DNA from: Verrucomicrobiota bacterium
Lineage (GTDB): Bacteria; Verrucomicrobiota; Verrucomicrobiia; Limisphaerales; UBA8199
DNA length: 35,115 nucleotides
Direction: 5' to 3'
Assembly (NCBI GenBank): GCA_029974925.1
Contig: JARKQH010000288.1
Span: forward strand, 1-35,115
The notes beneath the pieces were generated by a model that saw only the letters and a list, made by a program, of their open reading frames with translations, had not been told where the DNA came from and did no database searches. Below, one piece after another: positions 16,607 to 24,436 of the stretch. A program made the position numbers and the translations under genes. Each line of letters starts with the position of its first letter. Positions within the stretch are counted from its first letter, which is position 1.

Positions 16607-18475
16607 TCAGCCCTGCAGGCGCGTTTCGCCGGAAAGGTCCACGCTGACCCCGTCGAACTCGAAGCCGTGCACCGTCCGGCGGGTGGTGGCCGCCGGGGAC
16701 CCGTTCACCGCGAGCGGCCGGGGCTCGGGCTCGAGTGCCAGCCGCAGCAGGCTGGCCTGCGGCAACGGTTGCGCCGCGCGCAACGTCACGGCTCCGCCCC
16801 CTTCAAACCGGGCCTGGACCTGCCGGCGCGCGGTTTCCCATGCCACAATCTGTTCGCTGGTCCACCACTCGAGTCCGCGCTCGCGCCCGCAGCTCACCAC
16901 CTCGTTCAAAGCGTCCGCCACGCCGGGCTTGAGGATATGGGCCGGATGAAACAGAAAATGCGCCACGCCGTGATGGCGAAGCGCGGCATCCAGCAGGGGC
17001 CGGCCACAAGCGGCCGGGCAGGTGATGACCAGGTCCTGCGTCAGCAGGTTCACCTCCAGGACCTTCAACCGCCGCGGCACGGCCGCTTCGTCGTCCAGCG
17101 GGAAGTAGGGTTGCGACCCGCCCAGCGGAAATCCGATGGTGCCTTTCTTGCTCGGCCCGCGCGTCTGGTCGGCGGCGATGCCGGCCTCCTCGCACCAGCG
17201 GAACAACTCCAGGCGCCCCTCCCAGCGGGTGTAGTGGTTCTTATTTGACGCAATCCGGCGCAGGCCCGCCGTCTGCATCAGCCAGCCCTGCTGGAACAGG
17301 AAGTTTGCCTTGGACCACGAGGTCCGCGCTCCGCCCGTGTGCGCATCATAGTGGAGGGCCACTTCGAAACCGTCGTCCAGCAGGGCGCGGTAGAACGCCG
17401 CCGGGTAGCCGCCCGGGTAAAGAATGCACCAGGTGGATTTCTGCCCGCAGCGGTTCATCACCTCCCGGAGAGCCTCGGCTTTTGCCGGTTCGTTGCCATC
17501 GGTGTCGTGGGAAAGGTGTCCCACCGCCGGCAGGCCGCGCGGCCAGTACCAGAGCAGGACCAGCGGCAGACGGGCCTGCCGGGCGGCGTGAAAAATCGCC
17601 CGGAGAATGAGCTCGCGCAGCTCGTCGCTGACCGGTTCGAGAAAGAACGGCGGATGCTCCGCCACCGGCGCCACCCGGTCCCGCCGCCAGTCCAGCACCA
17701 GGCCGTCTTCGGCCTTCAGCACCCCGTCATTCAGCGGCGCCGAGTCGTCCGGGGCGGGTTTGCCATCCTGGAGCACGCGGAGGCCTTGTTGCAAGTGCAC
17801 CACCGAAAAAATCAAGTCCGGCCCAAGCAAAATGGCCCGGCCGCGTCCGAATCGGTTCTCGAGAATGGCGCCGGACCGGACCGTGCCACTGGCCAGCTCG
17901 GCGTCCGCCAGCGCGGTGGCCGTGCTCTGTTTTGCCGTGCAGCCGCCAAAGACGTGCAGCGAACTGCGCAGCCCCGCCAGGAGGGGATGAGCCGCCGCCG
18001 CCGGCTTGAGCCAGCCTTCGGCCAGCGGGCTGCTTCCGCTCACGCCGAAGACTTCTTCCAGCCCCGAGGTGCCGCCGAGGCCGACCAGCGACCCGCCGTC
18101 TTTCACCCAGGCCGTCAATGCTTCGCGCTGAACCGAACTCAACGCCAGGTCGCCTGCCAGCACCACCACCGCCTCCGCCCCCTGCCCGGGCAGCCCCTCC
18201 AAATCCCGGGGCGACGCCGCTTCGAAGAACAATCCGGCGCGCTCGAGAATTTCGGCAATATACCCCCACGCCCGGGAACGCGGATTGACGTCGGTGGAGG
18301 GCGTTTGTGTGACGACGAGCAGCGGAGCCCTCGAGACGGGCGAAGGGGAAACGCGCGAACCGGCCTGAGCCGGTCGCGTCGGGGCGGCTTGCTCCGTTGC
18401 AGCAAGGGTCAGGCCCGGCAGCGCCATCAGGCTTCCCGCAGCGCCCGCATTTCGGAGAAAGTCGCGACGGGTCAC
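16607..18475 (-). CDS. Tat-exported protein with amidotransferase-like and polysaccharide-deacetylase-like domains
   Basis: 622 residues. The N-terminus TRRDFLRNAGAAGSLMALPGL is a twin-arginine signal. Residues about 45-200 (LLVVTQTPSTDVNPR, VVVLAGDLALS, GGSLVGLGG) resemble the class I glutamine amidotransferase/ThuA-like fold that often occurs in secreted Verrucomicrobiota proteins. Residues about 300-540 contain GHLSHDTDGNEP and FYRALLDDGFEVALHYD, which resemble the NodB-type carbohydrate deacetylase fold with the DxD motif. It is last in the rluB-folD operon, 12 nt after the DUF6941-like gene, and 145 nt separate it from the kinase gene. Substrate and activity are unknown; a role on cell-surface polysaccharide is an inference. 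Confidence 0.75.
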   Translation of the reverse strand: MTRRDFLRNAGAAGSLMALPGLTLAATEQAAPTRPAQAGSRVSPSPVSRAPLLVVTQTPSTDVNPRSRAWGYIAEILERAGLFFEAASPRDLEGLPGQGAEAVVVLAGDLALSSVQREALTAWVKDGGSLVGLGGTSGLEEVFGVSGSSPLAEGWLKPAAAAHPLLAGLRSSLHVFGGCTAKQSTATALADAELASGTVRSGAILENRFGRGRAILLGPDLIFSVVHLQQGLRVLQDGKPAPDDSAPLNDGVLKAEDGLVLDWRRDRVAPVAEHPPFFLEPVSDELRELILRAIFHAARQARLPLVLLWYWPRGLPAVGHLSHDTDGNEPAKAEALREVMNRCGQKSTWCILYPGGYPAAFYRALLDDGFEVALHYDAHTGGARTSWSKANFLFQQGWLMQTAGLRRIASNKNHYTRWEGRLELFRWCEEAGIAADQTRGPSKKGTIGFPLGGSQPYFPLDDEAAVPRRLKVLEVNLLTQDLVITCPAACGRPLLDAALRHHGVAHFLFHPAHILKPGVADALNEVVSCGRERGLEWWTSEQIVAWETARRQVQARFEGGGAVTLRAAQPLPQASLLRLALEPEPRPLAVNGSPAATTRRTVHGFEFDGVSVDLSGETRLQG

Positions 18476-18487
18476 AGGCTTAACCGC

Positions 18488-18934
18488 TCAGCCGTGGGGC
18501 GGGGCGGGGGGAGGCGCCGGGGGCTGCGGCTGCGGTTGGGAGGGGGCCAGCAGCACCGGGACGGGGTAGCGCAGCTTCATGACGTCATCCACCAGCACCT
18601 CGACATAATAGGTGCCGGCGGTTTTGAACTCGACCTGGGCGAACATGGTCACGTTGGTGGCATGCAACGCCGCATCTTGCAGCGCGAACTTGACTTCCCC
18701 CTTCCGCAGCACCGTCGTCTGGTCCGGCGCGATGAGCCGGACCGTTTCGGTGAACTGGCCCACACCCGCCGTCCAGCGGTTGAACAGGCTCAGCTTGAGC
18801 GCCACCACCGGCAATTGCGGCACGCGGATGAAATTGATGACGCCGACCAGGATGAAGTTGCCCGTGATTTCCTGGCGGATTTCCTCGCACAAGAGCGAGC
18901 ACTGCAGGTCGGGTAAAATGCGAGTCGGTGTCAT
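18488..18934 (-). CDS. DUF6941-like protein with proline-rich C-terminal tail
   Basis: 148 residues. The body (DLQCSLLCEEIRQEITGNFILVGVINFI) fits the DUF6941 pattern of a small beta-rich cytoplasmic protein (early Cys/Glu, then a 'G-K/N-F-x-L-x-G-V' strand). The last 20 or so residues are a Pro/Gln-rich tail. It has no signal peptide or membrane segment. Function is unknown. It lies 21 nt after folD and 12 nt before the Tat-exported protein, inside a tight operon. Confidence 0.7.
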   Translation of the reverse strand: MTPTRILPDLQCSLLCEEIRQEITGNFILVGVINFIRVPQLPVVALKLSLFNRWTAGVGQFTETVRLIAPDQTTVLRKGEVKFALQDAALHATNVTMFAQVEFKTAGTYYVEVLVDDVMKLRYPVPVLLAPSQPQPQPPAPPPAPPHG

Positions 18935-18955
18935 AGGCTTGGGAGGACTGGGAGG

Positions 18956-19843
18956 CTAGCGCGTCGCGGCTTCCGCGGCACGCACGGTGTTGTGCATCAG
19001 CAGCGCGATGGTCATCGGGCCGACCCCGCCCGGGTTGGGCGTGATTCGCCCGGCAATCGGCTGCACCGCGGCAAAGTCAACGTCCCCGACCAGCCGCGAG
19101 CCGCCCTTGGCCGCCGGGTCGGCGACGCGGTTGACGCCCACGTCAATCACCACCGCGCCCGGTTTGACCATCCCGGCGGTGACAAACCCGGCCACCCCCA
19201 TTGCGGCCACCAGGATGTCGGCCCGGCGGCAATGGCCGGCGATGTCGCGCGTGCCCGAGTGACACAAGGTCACGGTGGCGTTGGCGTTCTTTTCCTTCTG
19301 ACAGAGCAACGCTGCCAGCGGTTTGCCCACGATGTTGCCCCGTCCCAACACCACCGCATGCGCGCCGGACGTCTGGATTCCCGACCGGACCAGCAATTCC
19401 AAAATCCCCGCCGGCGTGCACGGCACAAAACCGCTCCGGTCCCCCAACAGCAGCTTGCCCATGTTCACCGGGTGGAAGCCGTCCACATCCTTTTCCGGCC
19501 GCACGGTGGAATAAACCACCGCCTGCCGGATGTGGGGGGGCAGCGGCGCCTGAACCAGGATTCCATGCAGCCGCGCGTCCGTGTTCAGCCGTTCCAGCAA
19601 CGCCAGCAGCTCCCCCTCGGTCGTGGCTTCGGGCAGCACATGGGTTTCGGAGAAAATCCCCAGCTCGGCGCAGGTTTTCTCCTTCCGCCCGACATAGACC
19701 TTCGAGGCGGGGTCCTCGCCGACGCGCACGAAAGCCAAGCCGGGCTGGACACCGCGCGCGCGCAGGGCGCCCATGCGCTCCCCCAACTCCGCCTGCACCT
19801 GCCGGGCGATGGCGCGGCCGTCAATCAGGTTTTCCACGGCCAT
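18956..19843 (-). CDS. folD: bifunctional methylenetetrahydrofolate dehydrogenase / methenyltetrahydrofolate cyclohydrolase
   Basis: 295 residues, normal for FolD, which interconverts 5,10-methylene-, 5,10-methenyl- and 10-formyl-tetrahydrofolate in the cytoplasm using NADP. Signatures visible in order: YVGRKEKTCAELGI (catalytic Tyr/Lys region), QAPLPPHI (the usual QLPLP with one change), EKDVDGFHPVNMGKL, PCTPAGILELL, VVLGRGNIVGKPLAALL (Rossmann loop; most homologues read GRSxxVGxP, so Gly-Asn here replaces the Ser), VIDVGVNRV, GDVDF and TPNPGGVGPMTIALLMHNTV. It begins 4 nt after the SH3-protein stop. No Shine-Dalgarno sequence is evident, so it is probably translated by coupling. Confidence 0.97.
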   Translation of the reverse strand: MAVENLIDGRAIARQVQAELGERMGALRARGVQPGLAFVRVGEDPASKVYVGRKEKTCAELGIFSETHVLPEATTEGELLALLERLNTDARLHGILVQAPLPPHIRQAVVYSTVRPEKDVDGFHPVNMGKLLLGDRSGFVPCTPAGILELLVRSGIQTSGAHAVVLGRGNIVGKPLAALLCQKEKNANATVTLCHSGTRDIAGHCRRADILVAAMGVAGFVTAGMVKPGAVVIDVGVNRVADPAAKGGSRLVGDVDFAAVQPIAGRITPNPGGVGPMTIALLMHNTVRAAEAATR

Positions 19844-19847
19844 CGGG

Positions 19848-20987
19848 TCATTCGATCACTTCGATTTTCTGAATGGTCAGCACGGGGGTGTTTTTCCAGC
19901 GCCGGTCCATGGCTTCCTCGCCGGTGACCACGATGCGCAAGCCTTTGTAGCGGGACAAATCCAGGTGCGGCGAGGGATTGTGCAGGTATTCAATCAAGCG
20001 CCGGTTTTCGGGGTTGTACAAGCCGTAAACGGTGGGCGCCTGGATGCTGACCGTGGGCATGACGATGCCCTCCCGCTCCACAATTCGGGGTGGCGGCGGT
20101 TCCTCCTCCTTCGGCTCCGCCATCGCGGTTTCGGCGGGCGCCGTGGACACGACGTTGGTGTCCGGCGCGGGCGTCGCGGGCTCGGGCGCCGGGGTCTCGG
20201 CGGGAGCAACCGCCACCATGGGCGGCTCGGTGACCGTGGCCGGCGTGGGGGTCGGCTCGGGCTCGGCGGGTGGCGTGACAGCGGCCACCGCCGGCGCCGG
20301 GGCTGGCAGTTGCTGCAAATACTGGGCGGCGACGAAGGCGTAGGCGTTCGTGGGCGCTTCGATCTCGAGCCAGTCGCCCTTGGAGCCAAATTCCTTGATG
20401 GTGTCGCCCTTCAGCAACTGCCCCAAGACGCTGTAATTCTCGCCCGGCCCGCTGCGGAGGTTGAGTTTGGTCGCCACCACGGTTTTGTTGGTGGGGTCAA
20501 TGTAGTGGGTGTTGACCCAGACGTGAATGCCGGCGGGGAGCAAGATTTTCGCCCAAGCCGACGGCTCGTCGGCCGCGGATTTCTTGAGCACGATTTCCTC
20601 GAGCACGGTCACTTCCTGGCCTTTGGTGACGCGCCCCACCACCTCGCTCCGCAGCCGGGCCTGGCCGCGAACGTTGACGTTGCTGGCCACCACGACCGCC
20701 GGACCCGCGACCAACGGAACCGTCCGCAGCTCCACCGCAGGCGCCTTTTTCGCGGCCGCGGGCGCTTTCTTGACGGTCTTCTTCTTGGGGGTGGTGGCGG
20801 GTTTGGCCGCGGGAGCGGGCGCCGGGGCAACCGCCGGACTTTCAGCCGTTGGGGCGGCCGGCGCCGGCGTGGCGCCGGGTGCGGTGGCCGGTGTCGCCGG
20901 CTGGGTGGGTGGCGCATCGGGTGCCTGCTGCGCCAGCAGGCTCGAGGTCAGGATGGCCCCGCAAAAAAGCCAAAAGGTTCTTTTCAT
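19848..20987 (-). CDS. secreted protein with two bacterial SH3-like domains
   Basis: 379 residues with a signal peptide (MKRTFWLFCGAILTSSLLAQQ). An Ala/Pro/Lys-rich linker (about 20-90) is followed by two SH3b-type domains: VVASNVNVRGQARLRSEVVGRVTKGQEVTVLE and VVATKLNLRSGPGENYSVLGQLLKGDTIKEFG. A second low-complexity Pro/Ala/Glu segment leads to a conserved-looking end (IVVTGEEAMDRRWKNTPVLTIQKIEVIE) that resembles an OB-like closing strand pattern. SH3b domains commonly bind peptidoglycan or other cell-wall peptides, so a periplasmic cell-wall-associated role is likely. It sits 5 nt after the pseudouridine synthase and 4 nt before folD. Confidence 0.85.
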   Translation of the reverse strand: MKRTFWLFCGAILTSSLLAQQAPDAPPTQPATPATAPGATPAPAAPTAESPAVAPAPAPAAKPATTPKKKTVKKAPAAAKKAPAVELRTVPLVAGPAVVVASNVNVRGQARLRSEVVGRVTKGQEVTVLEEIVLKKSAADEPSAWAKILLPAGIHVWVNTHYIDPTNKTVVATKLNLRSGPGENYSVLGQLLKGDTIKEFGSKGDWLEIEAPTNAYAFVAAQYLQQLPAPAPAVAAVTPPAEPEPTPTPATVTEPPMVAVAPAETPAPEPATPAPDTNVVSTAPAETAMAEPKEEEPPPPRIVEREGIVMPTVSIQAPTVYGLYNPENRRLIEYLHNPSPHLDLSRYKGLRIVVTGEEAMDRRWKNTPVLTIQKIEVIE

Positions 20988-20992
20988 AAAAT

Positions 20993-21700
20993 TCAGGTCT
21001 CCAGTAGAGATTTAATTTCGGTTTCTGTCAATGTCCGCCATTTGCCCGGACGCAGCTCGCCGAGCTTGATTTTGCCAATCTGAATCCGCTGCAACCGCCG
21101 CACGGTGCGTCCCTGCGACTGGAACAGCCGGCGGACCTCGCGATACTTGCCTTCGGCCAGCTCCAGCTCGATGACGCAGCGTGAGGGGCCGTTGGAAATC
21201 AACCGGACGCGCTCCGCCTTGAGGCGTTCGCCTTGATGGTAAACGCCGCGAGTCAATGTCTCCAACAGCTCGTCGTCCGCCCGCCCCTCGACGGTGGCCA
21301 GGTATTTCTTTCTGACCCCAAACCGGGGATGCGTCAGCCGCAGGCTGAACGCGCCGTCATTGGTCAGGAATATCAGGCCTTCGCTGTTGAAATCCAGGCG
21401 GCCGGCCGAGTGAAGATGCCCCCATTCCTTCGGCAGCAACTCGAAGAGGGTCGGGCGGCCCCGCTCGTCCTGGCGCGAACAGACCACCCCGCGCGGCTTG
21501 TTCAACGCCAGATAAATCTTCCGCCGCGCCCGCAACGGTTTTCCATCCAGGCTCACATGGTCCCGGCCCGGGTCCACTTTGGCGCCCAGCTCGGTGACGA
21601 CGGCGCCGTTGACCCGCACGCGCCCGGCGAGAATGATCTGCTCGCTGGCGCGCCGCGAGGCAACGCCCGCCTCCGCCAGGTATTTCTGCAGCCTCACCAT
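20993..21700 (-). CDS. rluB: 23S rRNA pseudouridine synthase, RsuA/RluB/RluE family
   Basis: 235 residues from MVRLQKYLAEAG. The ORF track begins at a TTG inside the upstream terminator. The ATG at 21700 has GGGAG six bases before it, one of the few clear Shine-Dalgarno sites here (a second ATG at 21703 is directly adjacent). An N-terminal S4 RNA-binding domain (RLQKYLAEAGVASRRASEQII..GRVRVNG) is followed by the catalytic domain with LNKPRGVVCS and the motif HSAGRLDFNSEGLIFLTNDG carrying the nucleophilic Asp, then KKYLATVEG. The family isomerises uridine in rRNA; RluB (23S U2605) is the best guess, but RsuA or RluE cannot be excluded. First gene of a five-gene operon. Confidence 0.93.
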   Translation of the reverse strand: MVRLQKYLAEAGVASRRASEQIILAGRVRVNGAVVTELGAKVDPGRDHVSLDGKPLRARRKIYLALNKPRGVVCSRQDERGRPTLFELLPKEWGHLHSAGRLDFNSEGLIFLTNDGAFSLRLTHPRFGVRKKYLATVEGRADDELLETLTRGVYHQGERLKAERVRLISNGPSRCVIELELAEGKYREVRRLFQSQGRTVRRLQRIQIGKIKLGELRPGKWRTLTETEIKSLLET

Positions 21701-21720
21701 CATGCGCTCCCGCTGGAAAG

Positions 21721-21762
21721 TCAAAACCCGAGTCGGACGCCTGCCGGCCCCGACTTCGGGTT
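21721..21762 (-). terminator. intrinsic terminator after the small basic protein gene
   Basis: On the minus strand, AACCCGAAGTCGG pairs with CCGACTCGGGTT (12 base pairs with a one-base bulge, 13-nt loop) and runs directly into TTTTGA. It separates the small basic protein gene from the rluB operon and overlaps the spurious TTG start in the ORF track. Confidence 0.65.
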
Positions 21763-21785
21763 CAACCTGAAGATGCCAGTGGAGA

Positions 21786-21941
21786 TTACGCGCCGGGCTT
21801 GGTCTTGCGCAAACCGGTAATCCGGTCGCCGTCTTTCCATTGCCCGCGCTTCTTCAACACCTCAATCCGCTCGAAACGCTTCAACACATTGCGCTTCCCG
21901 CCCAACAGGGCTGCCGCCCGCAAACTACGATGCTGTGACAT
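21786..21941 (-). CDS. small basic protein of the PVC superphylum
   Basis: 51 residues, too short for the ORF track. Translation: MSQHRSLRAAALLGGKRN..., then VLKRFERIEVLKKRGQWKDG, ending GLRKTKPGA. This matches what I recall of the 'small basic protein' family of Verrucomicrobiota and Chlamydiota (TIGR04137-like; the 'signature protein of the PVC superphylum'), which is about 50 residues long and rich in Lys and Arg, with the KRNVLKRFERV-LKKRGKW core. Relatives are thought to bind nucleic acid, possibly rRNA; the exact role is not settled to my knowledge. It has a likely own promoter and an intrinsic terminator, so it is a single-gene transcript, divergent from parE across 588 bp. Confidence 0.9.
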   Translation of the reverse strand: MSQHRSLRAAALLGGKRNVLKRFERIEVLKKRGQWKDGDRITGLRKTKPGA

Positions 21942-22000
21942 ATCTTAAAAAACGTCTGCTTTCCAATCTGTTGCCCGCTCCAGGTTCGAAGCGGACGTAG

Positions 22001-22030
22001 GTTGTAGCACGCCCGACCGGCCCAAGCCAA
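22001..22030 (-). promoter_or_regulatory. candidate promoter of the small basic protein gene
   Basis: Minus-strand TTGGCT (22030-22025), 18-bp spacer, TACAAC (22006-22001). It would give a leader of about 50 nt before the ATG at 21941. The match is moderate. Confidence 0.35.
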
Positions 22031-22485
22031 GCCCTTTCTCCGACCCGCTCCGGCCCCGCCCCAGCCGACCCCGCCGGCCGCGGCTGGCAGTTGGTTGGGG
22101 AACTTGAATTCGCACCGGCCCGCTTCAAGGGGTGAGCCGAACGCTGCATCGCTGGTTACCAAGGGTTTAGCGGCTGCCCTCTGCGATGCTGCCGGCACAG
22201 GTTCGGGTCGCCCAGGCAAACGCTTCCCCAATCCAACGGCCCGCGCCACAGTGCGTGCAAACCCGTGCAGAATCACCCTGAAAAACGACCCGGCGGGAAG
22301 GGCGTTCTGTTCGAATGGTGTTGGACCGAGGGGGGCGTCTGACCAGACCTCGCATCCCAACCCCCAACCGAACGATGCACGCGCCGGGCAAAGCGCTTCC
22401 CGGTTCCGGCCAACTGTTTTTGCGCGACACGCCCAGTTTGGCAACCCTTTGGGCCGGCTTGCGCCCGCGGGAGCCGATTTTGTTG
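22031..22485. other. non-coding part of the divergent spacer, nothing recognised
   Basis: Between the small basic protein gene and parE. ORFs listed here (22095-22526 plus, 21881-22543 minus, 22167-24212 minus) lack homology-like features, a signal peptide or start signals. I looked for tRNA, RNase P, tmRNA and SRP RNA signatures and found none. A small hairpin, GTCT-GACC-AGAC inside CGAG/CTCG, lies near 22327-22352. Confidence 0.5.
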
Positions 22486-22514
22486 TTGGCAAGGGGCGGT
22501 TTCGTTTCGATAGT
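22486..22514 (+). promoter_or_regulatory. promoter of parE
   Basis: TTGGCA (22486-22491), 17-bp spacer, GATAGT (22509-22514). The predicted transcription start near 22521 leaves a leader of only about 9 nt (CGTTTGAAGT) with no Shine-Dalgarno sequence before the ATG at 22530. Confidence 0.6.
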
Positions 22515-22529
22515 CTTTGCGTTTGAAGT

Positions 22530-24359
22530 ATGGCAGAGAGCACGAGGCACGTTTACGACGAAAGCAAGATCAAGACGCTTTCCTCGCTGGAGCATATCCG
22601 GCTGCGGACCGGCATGTACATTGGCCGGATCGGCGACGGCTCGCATTATGATGACGGCTGCTACATCCTGTTGAAGGAGGTGATAGATAACGCCATTGAC
22701 GAATTCATCATGGGCGCCGGCCGGGAGGTGCAAATCTCCATTCAGGACCGCACGGTGACGGTGCGGGATTTTGGGCGGGGCATCCCGCTGGGCAAGGTGG
22801 TGGATTGCGTGTCGCAGATCAACACGGGGGCGAAGTACAACGACGACGTGTTCCAGTTCAGCGTGGGGCTGAACGGGGTGGGCACCAAGGCGGTCAACGC
22901 CCTGTCGAAGGAGTTCATGGTGCGCAGCCACCGCGAGGGCCAGTTCGTCGAGGCGTGGTTCAAGCAGGGCAAACTCAAGAAAGAGCTCAAGGGCAAGACC
23001 AGCGAACCGGACGGCACCCTGATCCGGTTCGAGCCCGACCCGGAGATTTTCAAGAACACGGAGTTTCGCCCCGAGCACGTCGAGCGGCGGCTGCGGCATT
23101 ACAGCTATCTGAATTCCGGTCTGCGGCTGATTTACAACGGGAAGGTGTTTCAATCGCGGAACGGGCTGTTGGACCTGGTGATGGAGGATTTGCGGGCGGA
23201 TGGGAGCGAGCCGATTTACCCGCCGCTGCATTACGCGGAGAAGACGCTTGAGTTTTGCTTTACCCACAGCAACAGCCGCTACGGCGAGACCTTCTACTCC
23301 TTCGTCAACGGCCAGTACACCAGCGACGGCGGCACACACCTGAGCGCGTTTCGCGAGGGGCTGCTCAAGGCCGTCAATGAGTACGCCCGCGAGAAGTTCG
23401 AGGGCGATGACGTGCGCGAAAGCATGGTGGGGGCGGTGGCCATCCGCCTCAAGGACCCGGTGTTCGAGTCGCAAACCAAGAACAAGCTGGGCAACACGGA
23501 GATTCGCACCGAGCTGGTGAACCGGGTGCGCGAGGAGCTGCTGCACTTCTTCAATCGCAACAAGGAAATCGCCGAGAAGATCATCGCCAAGGTTCAGGAC
23601 ACGCGGCAGCTCCGCAAGGAGCTGCAGGAGGTGAAGAAGCTCGCCCGCGAACGCGCCAAGGCCATCACCATCCGCATTCCGCAGCTCAAGGACTGCAAGG
23701 TTCATTACGACAAAGCCAAAGGCAAGGGCCGCGGCTCGATGATTTTCATCACCGAGGGGCAGTCGGCCGCCGGCTCGATTGTGAGCTGCCGGGACGTGAA
23801 CACGCAGGCCATCTTTGTGCTCAAGGGCAAGCCGCTGAACGTCTGGGACCTGAAACGCGACATCGTCTATAAGAATGACGAGATGTACAATCTCATGCGC
23901 AGCCTCGACATCGAGGACACCATTGAGAACCTGCGTTATGAAAAAGTGATTCTCGCCACCGACGCGGACGTGGACGGCCTGCACATTCGGAACCTGATGA
24001 TCACCTACTTTTTCCGCTTTTTTGATCAACTGGTTCATGACGGCCATCTTTACGTGCTGGAGACCCCGCTGTTCCGCGTGCGCACCCGGCAGGAGACCCT
24101 TTACTGTTACTCGGAGGCGGAGCGCGACGAGGCCGCGAAGCGATTTGGCAAAGGCTGCGAGATCACGCGGTTCAAGGGGCTGGGGGAGATTTCGCCCGAC
24201 GAATTCAAGCAATTCATCGGGAAAGACATGCGGCTGAGCCAGGTGGAGTACGCCCCCAAGGTGGAAGCCGCCGGCATTCTGGGTTTCTACATGGGCAAGA
24301 ACACCCCGGAGCGCAAGGACTACATCATGGAGAACCTCGTGGTGCCCGTGGAGGAGTAA
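22530..24359 (+). CDS. parE: type IIA DNA topoisomerase, ATPase subunit (ParE/GyrB-type)
   Basis: 609 residues. It has the GHKL ATPase module (EHIRLRTGMYIGRIGDG, KEVIDNAIDEF, VRDFGRGIPLGKVVD, VGLNGVGTKAVNAL), the transducer domain, and a TOPRIM domain with ITEGQSAAGSI (Glu409) and ATDADVDGLHI (Asp478, Asp480, Asp482), then RFKGLGEISPDEFKQFI. The short length, LLKEV and KPLNVWDL segments resemble ParE of the Bacteroidota type more than typical 800-residue GyrB. The product would pair with ParC/GyrA to relax or decatenate DNA using ATP. The usual EGDSA box reads EGQSA here. The partner subunit gene is not adjacent. Naming as parE rather than gyrB rests on memory of family patterns. Confidence 0.92.
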   Translation: MAESTRHVYDESKIKTLSSLEHIRLRTGMYIGRIGDGSHYDDGCYILLKEVIDNAIDEFIMGAGREVQISIQDRTVTVRDFGRGIPLGKVVDCVSQINTGAKYNDDVFQFSVGLNGVGTKAVNALSKEFMVRSHREGQFVEAWFKQGKLKKELKGKTSEPDGTLIRFEPDPEIFKNTEFRPEHVERRLRHYSYLNSGLRLIYNGKVFQSRNGLLDLVMEDLRADGSEPIYPPLHYAEKTLEFCFTHSNSRYGETFYSFVNGQYTSDGGTHLSAFREGLLKAVNEYAREKFEGDDVRESMVGAVAIRLKDPVFESQTKNKLGNTEIRTELVNRVREELLHFFNRNKEIAEKIIAKVQDTRQLRKELQEVKKLARERAKAITIRIPQLKDCKVHYDKAKGKGRGSMIFITEGQSAAGSIVSCRDVNTQAIFVLKGKPLNVWDLKRDIVYKNDEMYNLMRSLDIEDTIENLRYEKVILATDADVDGLHIRNLMITYFFRFFDQLVHDGHLYVLETPLFRVRTRQETLYCYSEAERDEAAKRFGKGCEITRFKGLGEISPDEFKQFIGKDMRLSQVEYAPKVEAAGILGFYMGKNTPERKDYIMENLVVPVEE

Positions 24360-24402
24360 GGGCGTGGTCCCGTTTCCCCGCCGGGTCGCCCCCGCCGCTC
24401 AT

Positions 24403-24431
24403 TTGACAGGAGCGGCTTCCTGCGCCATGTA
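24403..24431 (+). promoter_or_regulatory. candidate leaderless promoter of the metallo-hydrolase gene
   Basis: Perfect TTGACA (24403-24408), 17-bp spacer, CATGTA (24426-24431), then only 5 nt to the ATG at 24437. The -10 match is poor, but the -35 and spacing are good. Confidence 0.4.
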
Positions 24432-24436
24432 AACCC

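Noticed and set aside
22031-22485. Possible RNA gene (RNase P, tmRNA, SRP RNA or tRNA) in the divergent spacer
   Set aside because: None of the conserved sequence signatures of these RNAs could be found on either strand.
21881-22543. Minus-strand ORF of 220 residues in the divergent spacer
   Set aside because: Overlaps both the start of the small basic protein gene and the parE promoter and start; no recognisable features.
22167-24212. Minus-strand ORF of 681 residues
   Set aside because: Antisense to parE, which has unmistakable motifs.
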